Assembly: GCA_028284745.1 (NCBI GenBank)
Contig: JANQRC010000048.1
Coordinates: forward strand, 1 to 64,000
Source: Flavobacteriaceae bacterium
Lineage (GTDB): Bacteria; Bacteroidota; Bacteroidia; Flavobacteriales; Flavobacteriaceae
Direction: 5' to 3'
DNA: 64,000 bases
Shown here: piece after piece, positions 41,398 through 49,113 of the stretch
Numbering within the stretch: position 1 is the stretch's first letter
Layout of the letters: each line of letters opens with the position of its first letter
Notes under the pieces: generated by a model
Told to the model about the DNA's origin: nothing
Databases searched by the model: none
The model's input: the letters and a program-made list of their open reading frames with translations, nothing else
Translations under genes and position numbers: made by a program

Positions 41398-43440
41398 TTA
41401 ATTGGAGGGGAATATAACTATAATCTGTGTACCATCATCTGGGGCAGAATTAATGCTCACTTTTCCTTTCAGTTTGGTTACTCTAGAACGGATGTTCTTG
41501 TGGCCAATTCCTTCTTGCCTTTTCGACTTTTTAAAGCCTACACCATCGTCTGATATGTGTAAATTTACATTTTTTCTGTCAGATTCAAAATCTATGATGG
41601 CCTTTTTGGCCTTGCTGTATTTGTTTATGTTTTGAATCGCCTCCTGCAATATCCTGTATATGTGAATCTTAGACCTGTTATCAAATTTTTCCCAATCTAT
41701 TTCTTGGTCCATGTTAAGTTGAAAGCTACAGCCATTTATCCCTTCGTTTCGGTCTATGAGTTCGCGTACGATGTCTACAAATTGTGATTCTTCGATCTTC
41801 CTGTCGCTTAGGTCGTGCGACATCCTGCGAATCTCTTGCTCAATGTTCTTCAACTCTTCGATGAATTGCTTTCTCTTCGTGACAGATTCTGAATCGGTAT
41901 CCTCGTTGAGTGTATCTAAGTTTAATCGCGTACCAAACAATCGGCTTAAGACGCCGTCGTGCAGTTCTTCGGATATTCGCTCTTGCTCCCGCTTGCGTCC
42001 TTGCTGTACCTTGTCTTGCTGCGAAAGCATCAAGTTATAGATCTCTTCATTGGACTGCTGCTGCTGTTGCTCGAACCTCAATTGTTTGTTTCTTGCCTGT
42101 TGCAATCGTACAATATAAAACAGTATCAGGCTTATAAGGAGTACCGTAGAAACAGCGATGATCCACCATTTTTGTCTGCTCAGCAGTTCTTTTTCCTTGA
42201 TCACACGGTCGGTCTCGAACTGTATCCTTGCAAATTTGTTTCTGAAGTTACGCTCTACCAGTTGTAGGCTGTCGCTAATACGAATATAATCGTTGGCATA
42301 TTTTATCGAGGCTTCCCCTTTTTCTATGTCTGATAACATCTTCAAGGCTTTCAACACATCGCCATAGTCTTTAGCTTCGTATGATATGGCAATGGCCTCT
42401 TTAAGGTGATCCCTAGCTTTGAGGGTGTCTTGCACTGTTGTGTAATATTCGGAAAGATGGATGTGGTTGATGACTTGGCCTTCATAATCTTTTATTTCCT
42501 CCCTAATCGACAAAGCTTTCAAAAGACTCTCTTCTATATCTTGACCTACTCCTGCCAATAAACTTGTATGCGCCAAATTATCAAGCACATAGCCGTATAC
42601 GTACAAGTCTTTTTTCAACTCTTCTTCCTTATTCATAAGTGATTCCCATATTGCAATGGCATCAGTATACTTGCCTTGGTCTCTTAGAGCTGCTGCTATG
42701 GCATTTTTTGATTTAGAGATTTCCAAAAAACTATTACCCAATCTTAAATCTTGTTCAATTGAACTTTCAAAATATCTAATGGCTTCGTCATATTGTTTGA
42801 GACCATACGACGCTTTGGCCAATGCATGGTAGGCTTCTGAGAGTCGCTCGGGTTGCTTCTCATCAAAACGTTTCAAGGCTTCGATGGCATCTGCTGAAGC
42901 CCCTACATAATCTTTGCTGTCTTCACGCAGATTGGCCATGGAGATGTACATACGACCTTCGTTAAGGTCATCCTTGAGCTTGCTATAAAGATCAGTGGCT
43001 TCATAGAAATACATGAGTGCACTATCAGGCTGTTTCATCCTACGATGGGCAAAACCAATAAATCGCAGTGATCTTGCCATGTTGCCTGAGTCTTTCATTT
43101 TTAGAGACAAGTCATATGATCTTGATGAGTACTTTTTAAATGTTTCAAAATGATTTTGACCATATAGAGCTAGTGCTACCTCTTGTATCATGGATAGCTT
43201 GGTAGAATCAAGTTTCTCGTTATTAATTAACTTGTCTATTTGAATTAGGATTAATTCTAGGCTATCCTTATCAGGTGTAGTTTCTATTTTATTGACGGAA
43301 TGAAAGTATTCATCCTCTTCGGCATCTGCAGTTGTTTCCTCTAAATCCGTAACGTGTTTACAACCTAGTAGACACGATAGAAATGAGAAAAACAAGATTG
43401 TTATCTTAAAGCTTCTTTTCAAACTATCTTTCCGGTTCAT
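41398..43440 (-). CDS. TPR-containing sensor histidine kinase with a lipobox N-terminus
   Basis: A 680-aa kinase from MNRKDSLKRS (an upstream ATG adds 3 residues). Its N-terminus FFSFLSCLLGCKH has a lipobox-like LLGC, so the periplasmic part may be lipid-anchored. Residues about 60-400 are tetratricopeptide repeats, followed by one membrane segment (about 425-447; WWIIAVSTVLLISLILFYIV), a coiled coil rich in Gln, and a HisKA_3-type domain whose His is in SEELHDGVLSRLFGTRLNL, then a HATPase domain with SDDGVGFKKSKRQEGIGHKN. It phosphorylates the LuxR-type regulator encoded 40 bases downstream of its stop. What it senses is unknown. Confidence 0.92.
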   Translation of the reverse strand: MNRKDSLKRSFKITILFFSFLSCLLGCKHVTDLEETTADAEEDEYFHSVNKIETTPDKDSLELILIQIDKLINNEKLDSTKLSMIQEVALALYGQNHFETFKKYSSRSYDLSLKMKDSGNMARSLRFIGFAHRRMKQPDSALMYFYEATDLYSKLKDDLNEGRMYISMANLREDSKDYVGASADAIEALKRFDEKQPERLSEAYHALAKASYGLKQYDEAIRYFESSIEQDLRLGNSFLEISKSKNAIAAALRDQGKYTDAIAIWESLMNKEEELKKDLYVYGYVLDNLAHTSLLAGVGQDIEESLLKALSIREEIKDYEGQVINHIHLSEYYTTVQDTLKARDHLKEAIAISYEAKDYGDVLKALKMLSDIEKGEASIKYANDYIRISDSLQLVERNFRNKFARIQFETDRVIKEKELLSRQKWWIIAVSTVLLISLILFYIVRLQQARNKQLRFEQQQQQSNEEIYNLMLSQQDKVQQGRKREQERISEELHDGVLSRLFGTRLNLDTLNEDTDSESVTKRKQFIEELKNIEQEIRRMSHDLSDRKIEESQFVDIVRELIDRNEGINGCSFQLNMDQEIDWEKFDNRSKIHIYRILQEAIQNINKYSKAKKAIIDFESDRKNVNLHISDDGVGFKKSKRQEGIGHKNIRSRVTKLKGKVSINSAPDDGTQIIVIFPSN

Positions 43441-43464
43441 TAGAATCATTTGCTAAAGCTATAA

Positions 43465-43495
43465 AAAAAGAGAGGTACTTTCGCATCTCTCTTTT
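43465..43495 (-). terminator. Terminator between the small lipoprotein and the kinase
   Basis: aaaagagag (43466-43474) pairs with ctctctttt (43487-43495). On the minus strand the stem is followed by a run of seven T. It ends the small lipoprotein transcript before the kinase start; a TAGCTTTA box just after it could restart transcription for the kinase. Confidence 0.75.
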
Positions 43496-43521
43496 CCATT
43501 TAATAAAATAAGAAGTAAGCA

Positions 43522-43671
43522 TTATCCTGGCTTATCTCCTTTATCTGAAACGCCTCCTGTTGCCGTTGTTTCATAATTCTGGATGTCTTCGGCGATATCA
43601 CTATTTTCGGTACAAGAGATGGTAAACAACCCTAAGGTAAATGCCACGAATAAAATTTTTAAAGTTTTCAT
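43522..43671 (-). CDS. Small lipoprotein of 49 aa
   Basis: Read directly from the minus strand: MKTLKILFVAFTLGLFTISC with a lipobox (TISC, Cys 20), then a short acidic and Gly-rich tail (ENSDIAEDIQNYE, GGVSDKGDKPG). It would be a tiny exported lipid-anchored peptide. It lies upstream of the kinase with a terminator between, so it is probably expressed separately and more abundantly. Function unknown; it could be a ligand or modulator for the neighbouring kinase, which is only an inference from position. Confidence 0.75.
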   Translation of the reverse strand: MKTLKILFVAFTLGLFTISCTENSDIAEDIQNYETTATGGVSDKGDKPG

Positions 43672-43973
43672 GATCTTAAGCTTTTTAGGTTACGGCAATA
43701 GCAGCTACGCAGACCATTGCCAAATAATAATGTTAGTATATGTAGTACTGTTTGGAGTCTTGGGAGCGCAACTCCTCGGCATAGAACACTTTCTCCCCAA
43801 GCGGTCTATAAGATCGAAGCTTCTTACGAAATGTGCTTTTTAGCGGTCAGCCATCAAGCACACAGCAAATCTATACGTAACAATTCTAGATTCACAAAAA
43901 AAACACCCGCAACTAGTGGATGAATGGCTAAATCGAGCGCATAGTACCAACACACGTGTGAAACCACAGATTT
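43672..43973. other. Intergenic region between the small lipoprotein and the LytTR regulator
   Basis: 302 bases with no gene. It should hold the promoter of the small lipoprotein; the word ttattatttgg on the minus strand (43719-43729) recurs upstream of the LytTR regulator (44753-44763) and may be a shared element. Nothing else stands out. Confidence 0.4.
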
Positions 43974-44708
43974 TCAAAGACAGAGCGCGTTTGCAGTGAA
44001 CAATGAGTTCTTGATCGTCTCTACGTTGGTCTTGTATGACTTGGAAAAAGGGATCCATTGTGCCACATCCTTGATAGCAAACTTGGCCTTGCCAAAGTGT
44101 ATTCTGGAAACGTGCTTAGAGTTCACAATGTAGCTGTTATGTACACGCATAAAGGACTCTGGCAACTTATTCTCAAAATGTTTCAGGGTCTTGTAAGCGC
44201 TGATCTTTTGTCCGCCGATCATAAAGAAATCGGTGGTATTGTTATCGGCTTTCAGGTAAAGAATATCATCTGTGTTCACAAACCTGTAATCACCATACGA
44301 CTTGATGCAAAGCATGTCTGCCTGGGCATTCATGCGCTTGTCAAAACGGTACATGGCCTTGCGTATGTCTAATGGTCTGATCGGCTTTAAAATATAGTCT
44401 AGAACGTCATTCTTGATCGCATCGATCGCATACTTGGGCGATTTGGTAACGACGATGAATTGCGGAAGCTCCTTCATATACTTTCTTAGCTCGCACAAGA
44501 CGCCAAACGCACTGACATCATTATAATCGTTGGGCATTTCTACATCGATGAAATTCAAGGTAGGTGTCTTTCGGAGCACCAGATCCACAGCATCGGTCTC
44601 GTTATCTGCCGTTCCAACACAGATGAATTCATGATATTGGTCCATGATCCTGGAGATTGAGCGAACAGCCTCCCTATCCTTGTCAATAATTGAATATGAA
44701 TATCTCAT
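43974..44708 (-). CDS. LytTR-family response regulator
   Basis: A 244-aa protein from MRYSYSIIDKDREAVRSISR (an upstream ATG adds 8 residues). The receiver domain has IIDKDREA as a weakened acidic pocket, FIDVEMPNDYND with the phospho-Asp, and YILKPIRPLD with the Lys. From about residue 145 comes a LytTR DNA-binding domain (ICIKSYGDYRFVN-like: CIKSYGDYRFVNTDDILYLK, then RVHNSYIVNSKHVSRI). No LytS-type kinase is adjacent on this strand. It probably regulates by binding direct repeats. Confidence 0.92.
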   Translation of the reverse strand: MRYSYSIIDKDREAVRSISRIMDQYHEFICVGTADNETDAVDLVLRKTPTLNFIDVEMPNDYNDVSAFGVLCELRKYMKELPQFIVVTKSPKYAIDAIKNDVLDYILKPIRPLDIRKAMYRFDKRMNAQADMLCIKSYGDYRFVNTDDILYLKADNNTTDFFMIGGQKISAYKTLKHFENKLPESFMRVHNSYIVNSKHVSRIHFGKAKFAIKDVAQWIPFSKSYKTNVETIKNSLFTANALCL

Positions 44709-44917
44709 AACTATACGTTTTAAGGGGTTCAACTCAACCTATGAAATTCAACCAAATAATAACTATGGTAAAACCGTACTTAGTTACGGCTTAAACGTCA
44801 TCGCACCCTTTATAAGAAAAGGTGGCTGTTTTTCAACGGGCTTGGCAGCATGTACATTCCCTCAGGTCTTAAGTGCATGAAGGTCAATGTCTGCTGTTAG
44901 TTTCGACGCCAAAATCG

Positions 44918-44925
44918 TACCTTTG
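44918..44925 (+). promoter_or_regulatory. -7 box of prfC promoter
   Basis: TACCTTTG is an exact TAnnTTTG, 26 bases before the prfC ATG. The -33 region is not clear. Confidence 0.55.
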
Positions 44926-44951
44926 CTGCTTTTGAATTTGTTGACCACGAT

Positions 44952-46538
44952 ATGAGCATAGTTGAAGAGATCGCAAAACGGAGAACTTTTGGCATTGTCT
45001 CGCACCCCGATGCTGGGAAGACCACACTTACAGAAAAGTTATTGCTTTTTGGTGGCGCCATACAAGAGGCCGGAGCGGTAAAAAGCAACAAAGTAAAAAA
45101 AGGCGCCACCAGCGACTTTATGGAGATCGAGCGACAACGGGGTATCTCTGTAGCCACCTCTGTACTTGCCTTCAACTATAAAGAAAAGAAGATCAACATC
45201 TTAGACACTCCTGGCCACAAAGATTTTGCCGAGGACACCTTTAGAACGCTTACGGCCGTAGACAGTGTGATCGTGGTGATCGACGTTGCCAAAGGTGTTG
45301 AGGAACAGACCGAGAAACTGGTTGAAGTTTGCCGGATGCGAAACATCCCAATGATCGTGTTCATCAACAAATTGGACCGCGAGGGAAAGGATGCTTTTGA
45401 CCTTCTGGACGAAGTAGAGCAAAAGCTTGGTTTGAAAGTGGCTCCCTTAAGCTTCCCCATAGGCATGGGATATGATTTCAAAGGCATCTACAATATCTGG
45501 GAGAAGAACATCAACCTATTTTCGGGAGAAAACAAACAACAGATCAGCGAAGCCATTGAATTTGAAGATGTTAACGACCCTTCTCTTGATGACATCATAG
45601 GCCAAGAGGCCGCCGAGCAACTGCGCGAAGAGCTGGAACTCGTCTATGAAGTATATCCAGACTTTGATATCGAAGCCTACAGAGATGGCACGCAACAACC
45701 CGTATTCTTTGGCTCGGCACTGAACAATTTTGGCGTGCGAGAATTGCTGGACTGCTTTATTGAAATAGCACCGAAACCAAGACCCAAAGAGTCTGACACC
45801 CGTTTGGTATCACCAACCGATGGAAAGTTCTCTGGCTTTGTGTTCAAGATCCACGCCAACATGGATCCCAAGCATCGCGACCGGCTAGCCTTTGTGAAAA
45901 TTGTCTCTGGTACTTTTGAGCGGAATGTGCCCTATCTGCACGTGCGCCACAACAAGAAGCTAAAATTTTCTAGCCCGAATGCCTTTTTCGCCGAGAAGAA
46001 ACAGGTCGTAGATGTATCCTATCCAGGTGACATCGTGGGCTTGCATGACACTGGCAATTTCAAGATCGGCGATACGCTTACGGAGGGCGAAAAAATGAAT
46101 TTCAAGGGAATTCCTAGCTTCTCTCCTGAGCATTTTCGCTACATCAACAATGCAGACCCCATGAAAGCGAAGCAGCTTCACAAAGGTATCGATCAGTTGA
46201 TGGACGAAGGAGTTGCACAGCTTTTCACTATGGAACTAAATGGGCGAAAGATCATAGGCACGGTAGGCGCACTTCAGTACGAAGTGATCCAGTATCGTCT
46301 AGAACATGAATATGGCGCCAAGTGCACCTACGAGAACATACATGTTCATAAAGCGTGTTGGGCGGGTGAAGAACAGGCAGATCCGGAAGAGCTGAAAGAA
46401 TTCAAACGCGTGAAGCAAAAGTTCTTGGCGAGAGACAAACAAGGACAATTGGTGTTTTTGGCTGATTCGGCTTTTACCATTCAAATGACGCGACAAAAAT
46501 ATCCGAGTGTCATACTACATTTCACCTCCGAGTTCTAA
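44952..46538 (+). CDS. prfC: Peptide chain release factor 3
   Basis: A 528-aa translational GTPase that removes RF1/RF2 from the ribosome after termination. G motifs: GIVSHPDAGKTTLTEKLLLF (P-loop), RGISVATSV (switch I), DTPGHKDFAEDT (switch II) and FINKLDREGKD. The domain II and III segments follow to the end. Length is typical. It is a single gene, on the + strand, followed by the convergent OmpA-family gene. Confidence 0.96.
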   Translation: MSIVEEIAKRRTFGIVSHPDAGKTTLTEKLLLFGGAIQEAGAVKSNKVKKGATSDFMEIERQRGISVATSVLAFNYKEKKINILDTPGHKDFAEDTFRTLTAVDSVIVVIDVAKGVEEQTEKLVEVCRMRNIPMIVFINKLDREGKDAFDLLDEVEQKLGLKVAPLSFPIGMGYDFKGIYNIWEKNINLFSGENKQQISEAIEFEDVNDPSLDDIIGQEAAEQLREELELVYEVYPDFDIEAYRDGTQQPVFFGSALNNFGVRELLDCFIEIAPKPRPKESDTRLVSPTDGKFSGFVFKIHANMDPKHRDRLAFVKIVSGTFERNVPYLHVRHNKKLKFSSPNAFFAEKKQVVDVSYPGDIVGLHDTGNFKIGDTLTEGEKMNFKGIPSFSPEHFRYINNADPMKAKQLHKGIDQLMDEGVAQLFTMELNGRKIIGTVGALQYEVIQYRLEHEYGAKCTYENIHVHKACWAGEEQADPEELKEFKRVKQKFLARDKQGQLVFLADSAFTIQMTRQKYPSVILHFTSEF

Positions 46539-46700
46539 AACTACGCCTTTCATCGCCTTTAAGACGAAGTGAGCTGCTTGAACAATACCGAGACACCTTG
46601 AAGAAAGGCTCAAAAAAAAAGACAGGGACAGCACAGAGAACAGTCTTTCTCAACTGGTTAGCATCTGGTTGGTTTTCACTATTGTAGAGGCATGAGCATA

Positions 46701-48617
46701 TCAATTGGCCACCACGATGAATTCGCTTCGCCTGTTTTGTCGATGCTCCTTTTCCGAACAACGCGTAAGGTCGTTACACCTATTCACTAGCTGAGATTCG
46801 CCATAGCCATTTCCTGTAACTCGATCAGGCGACACACCGCGACTAATGATGTAGGCAACTGTAGATTTGGCTCTCCTGTCAGAAAGTCGAAAATTGGAAT
46901 TCCTTCCGCCTCTGCTGTCTGTGTGCGAGCGCACTTCGATCTTCACAGAGGGATATTCCAACAGATAGCTCACCAACTTGTCTAGTTCTTCTGCAGCACC
47001 TGCTCTGATCTCGTCTCTTCCCAGGTCGAAGTAGATATCTCCCATATTCAACTCCTTTTTGAGATCTGTTCCGATGTCGAATGTTATCCTGGCCAACATG
47101 ATGTCTTGTGTAACAACGGCATTGTTCGCCTCTACCCTTGCGATCTGCTCAGCATCTTTGTAATCTTTCTTAGCGCCAGCAATGATAAACACTTCATTCT
47201 CGCAAGGCACATCAAAACCATACCAACCATCTTTGCTGGTCAATACTTCGGCTATTCGATTGCTCTTGCTATCCAGCAACGAGATCTTTGCACCTTCAAT
47301 AGGACGATCAGCTGCATCTCTGGCAATTCCACTTACAGAACCATCACAATCTATCAGCAGCGGTCTTAGCTGCTGCACTAAATATATATCATCAGAACCT
47401 CGTCCGCCGGTCCTATTCGAAGAAAGATATCCTCGTTTGCTATCTGGATTTATAATGAATCCAAAATCATCTTGCGGGCTGTTTACGGGCACACCAAGAT
47501 TATAGGCTTCTCTCGGCCCTTCGAGGTCGCCCAAGAAGATATCTAACCCGCCGAGGCCCACATGGCCATTTGATGCAAAATAGAACCTGCCATCGCTAGC
47601 TACGAAGGGATATGTGTCTCGCCCTTCCGTATTGATATTGGGGCCTAGGTTTCTTGGGCCAGAATACGTGCCATCTGAAAAAATATCTGCTACAAAAATA
47701 TCTGAACTGCCAAGCGTTCCTGGCATATCAGAAGCAAAGTACAACTTTGTGCCATCTGGACTTACCGCTGGGTGTGCAATTGAAAAATCGTCACTGTTGA
47801 AAGGCAGCTCATAAATGTCGTCCCAGCCTTTTTCTGTCTTTGTGGCCCGGTATAGTTTTAGCCGCACAATCTCATCCGAGCCTCTTCTTAGCTTCCCATC
47901 ATAATTATTTCTCGTAAAGTACATGGTCTGTCCATCGGGTGAGAAGGCACAAGTAGACTCGTGATATCTAGAATTCACCTTGTTCGAGAAATTGACAGCA
48001 TCATACAAGCCGCCCTTTCTATTGACCAACGCACCATAAAGGTCTAAAAAGGGGGTTCCGCTCCATGAATGGGTCAACTTGGTACCAACACCTTTGTAGC
48101 GATCAGAAGCAAACACGATCCCTTTCTGGTAGAAAGCAGGCCCATGCTCTGAAGCGGCCGTATTGACTCCAATATTCTTGATAGAGAATCGGTCAGCTCT
48201 CAAATTAAAGTCAGAAATATAATTTTGATTCGCAAGAAAGTCTTGAGCACGACCATCTTCAGGCTTATTCTCTGTAAATAGGGCCATCGCCTTGTCTGCT
48301 GCTACATAATCTTTTTTGGCCTTCAATGTCTGTGCATATCTAAAAAGATACTCTGCATCTACTTCCTTGCTATTCTCAATGAACTTCTTATACCAAGCTG
48401 ATGCAGTAATGAGGTCGTTGTTGAAGTAGTAGGAATTGCCTATGCGTTCATACGCCCATAAAGAATCGACATCCTTCTCAAGCACATTCTCATACAGGCC
48501 TTTAGCCTTATCGTATGAGTATCTGTCGTATAGTTTCCCAGCACGTTTTACTTGTGTTCTTTGAGGATACAAAACACCCAACGACAACATTGAGAAGAGG
48601 AGGACTAGTTTGTTCAT
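46701..48617 (-). CDS. OmpA-family protein with TPR and PD40 repeats
   Basis: A 638-aa exported protein from MNKLVLLFSMLSLGVLYPQR. It has TPR-like repeats (about 25-140), a WD40-like/PD40 beta-propeller (about 160-420; SPDGTKLYFASDMPGTLGSS), a carboxypeptidase-regulatory beta domain (about 430-500) and a C-terminal OmpA domain (about 530-638) with IEVRSHTDSRGG and peptidoglycan-binding NFRLSDRRAKS. This is the architecture of the OmpA partner of PorP/SprF and CHU_C adhesins, and of the gliding protein SprE/PorE group. Here it is about 7 kb from the PorP pair rather than beside it. A longer frame starts at 48659, upstream of an exact -7 box. Confidence 0.9.
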   Translation of the reverse strand: MNKLVLLFSMLSLGVLYPQRTQVKRAGKLYDRYSYDKAKGLYENVLEKDVDSLWAYERIGNSYYFNNDLITASAWYKKFIENSKEVDAEYLFRYAQTLKAKKDYVAADKAMALFTENKPEDGRAQDFLANQNYISDFNLRADRFSIKNIGVNTAASEHGPAFYQKGIVFASDRYKGVGTKLTHSWSGTPFLDLYGALVNRKGGLYDAVNFSNKVNSRYHESTCAFSPDGQTMYFTRNNYDGKLRRGSDEIVRLKLYRATKTEKGWDDIYELPFNSDDFSIAHPAVSPDGTKLYFASDMPGTLGSSDIFVADIFSDGTYSGPRNLGPNINTEGRDTYPFVASDGRFYFASNGHVGLGGLDIFLGDLEGPREAYNLGVPVNSPQDDFGFIINPDSKRGYLSSNRTGGRGSDDIYLVQQLRPLLIDCDGSVSGIARDAADRPIEGAKISLLDSKSNRIAEVLTSKDGWYGFDVPCENEVFIIAGAKKDYKDAEQIARVEANNAVVTQDIMLARITFDIGTDLKKELNMGDIYFDLGRDEIRAGAAEELDKLVSYLLEYPSVKIEVRSHTDSRGGRNSNFRLSDRRAKSTVAYIISRGVSPDRVTGNGYGESQLVNRCNDLTRCSEKEHRQNRRSEFIVVAN

Positions 48618-48632
48618 TCTTAGGCATTTTAC

Positions 48633-48640
48633 CAAAAATA
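48633..48640 (-). promoter_or_regulatory. -7 box of the OmpA-family gene
   Basis: The minus strand reads TATTTTTG, an exact TAnnTTTG, 16 bases before the chosen ATG at 48617, supporting that start over the longer frame. Confidence 0.5.
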
Positions 48641-48700
48641 CATAAAATACTATGTTCAAGAATGTGCGACAGATAAACTACGGCAATAATGGTTTTGTCG

Positions 48701-49015
48701 TTACGCTTCGCCTGCTGGGCCAAAATTTAAGGGAATCGGTGGCTGGTCGTATTCTTTTATCTCTCCATGAGCCTTCTCAAAACGGTTGATGTTGTCAGCT
48801 AAGGCCTTCAGAAAACGTTTTGCGTGCTGCGGTGTCAGGACAATTCTTGATTTCACTTTGGCTTTAGGCCTTCCTGGCATGATGTTCACGAAATCTACAA
48901 CAAACTCGGAAACAGAGTGATTGATAATGGCTAAGTTGGCGTACGTACCATCGGCTGTGGCATCATCTAGCTCTATGTTCATCTGCGGATTCTCTTTCTT
49001 ATTCTTTTCGCTCAT
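48701..49015 (-). CDS. DUF3467 protein
   Basis: A 104-aa soluble protein. The pattern ANLAIINHSVSEFVVDFVNI followed by MPGRPKAKVKSRIVLTPQH and AKRFLKALADNINRFE is diagnostic of DUF3467, found next to rpoC in Bacteroidota. The function is unknown. It starts 99 bases after the rpoC stop, beyond the operon terminator at 49055-49087, so it is mainly transcribed from its own promoter. Confidence 0.93.
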   Translation of the reverse strand: MSEKNKKENPQMNIELDDATADGTYANLAIINHSVSEFVVDFVNIMPGRPKAKVKSRIVLTPQHAKRFLKALADNINRFEKAHGEIKEYDQPPIPLNFGPAGEA

Positions 49016-49054
49016 GATCTTATATTTTCAATAAATGTATCTTAAAAAAACTTC

Positions 49055-49087
49055 ATAAAAAACCCTGCAAGCATAAACTTGCAGGGT
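49055..49087 (-). terminator. Terminator of the rpoBC operon
   Basis: Perfect 10-bp stem accctgcaag (49062-49071) / cttgcagggt (49078-49087), loop of six, followed on the minus strand by a T-run (gttttttatg). It lies 27 bases beyond the rpoC stop. Confidence 0.9.
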
Positions 49088-49113
49088 CTTGTTATCTTTG
49101 GCATGAGCAAGGC

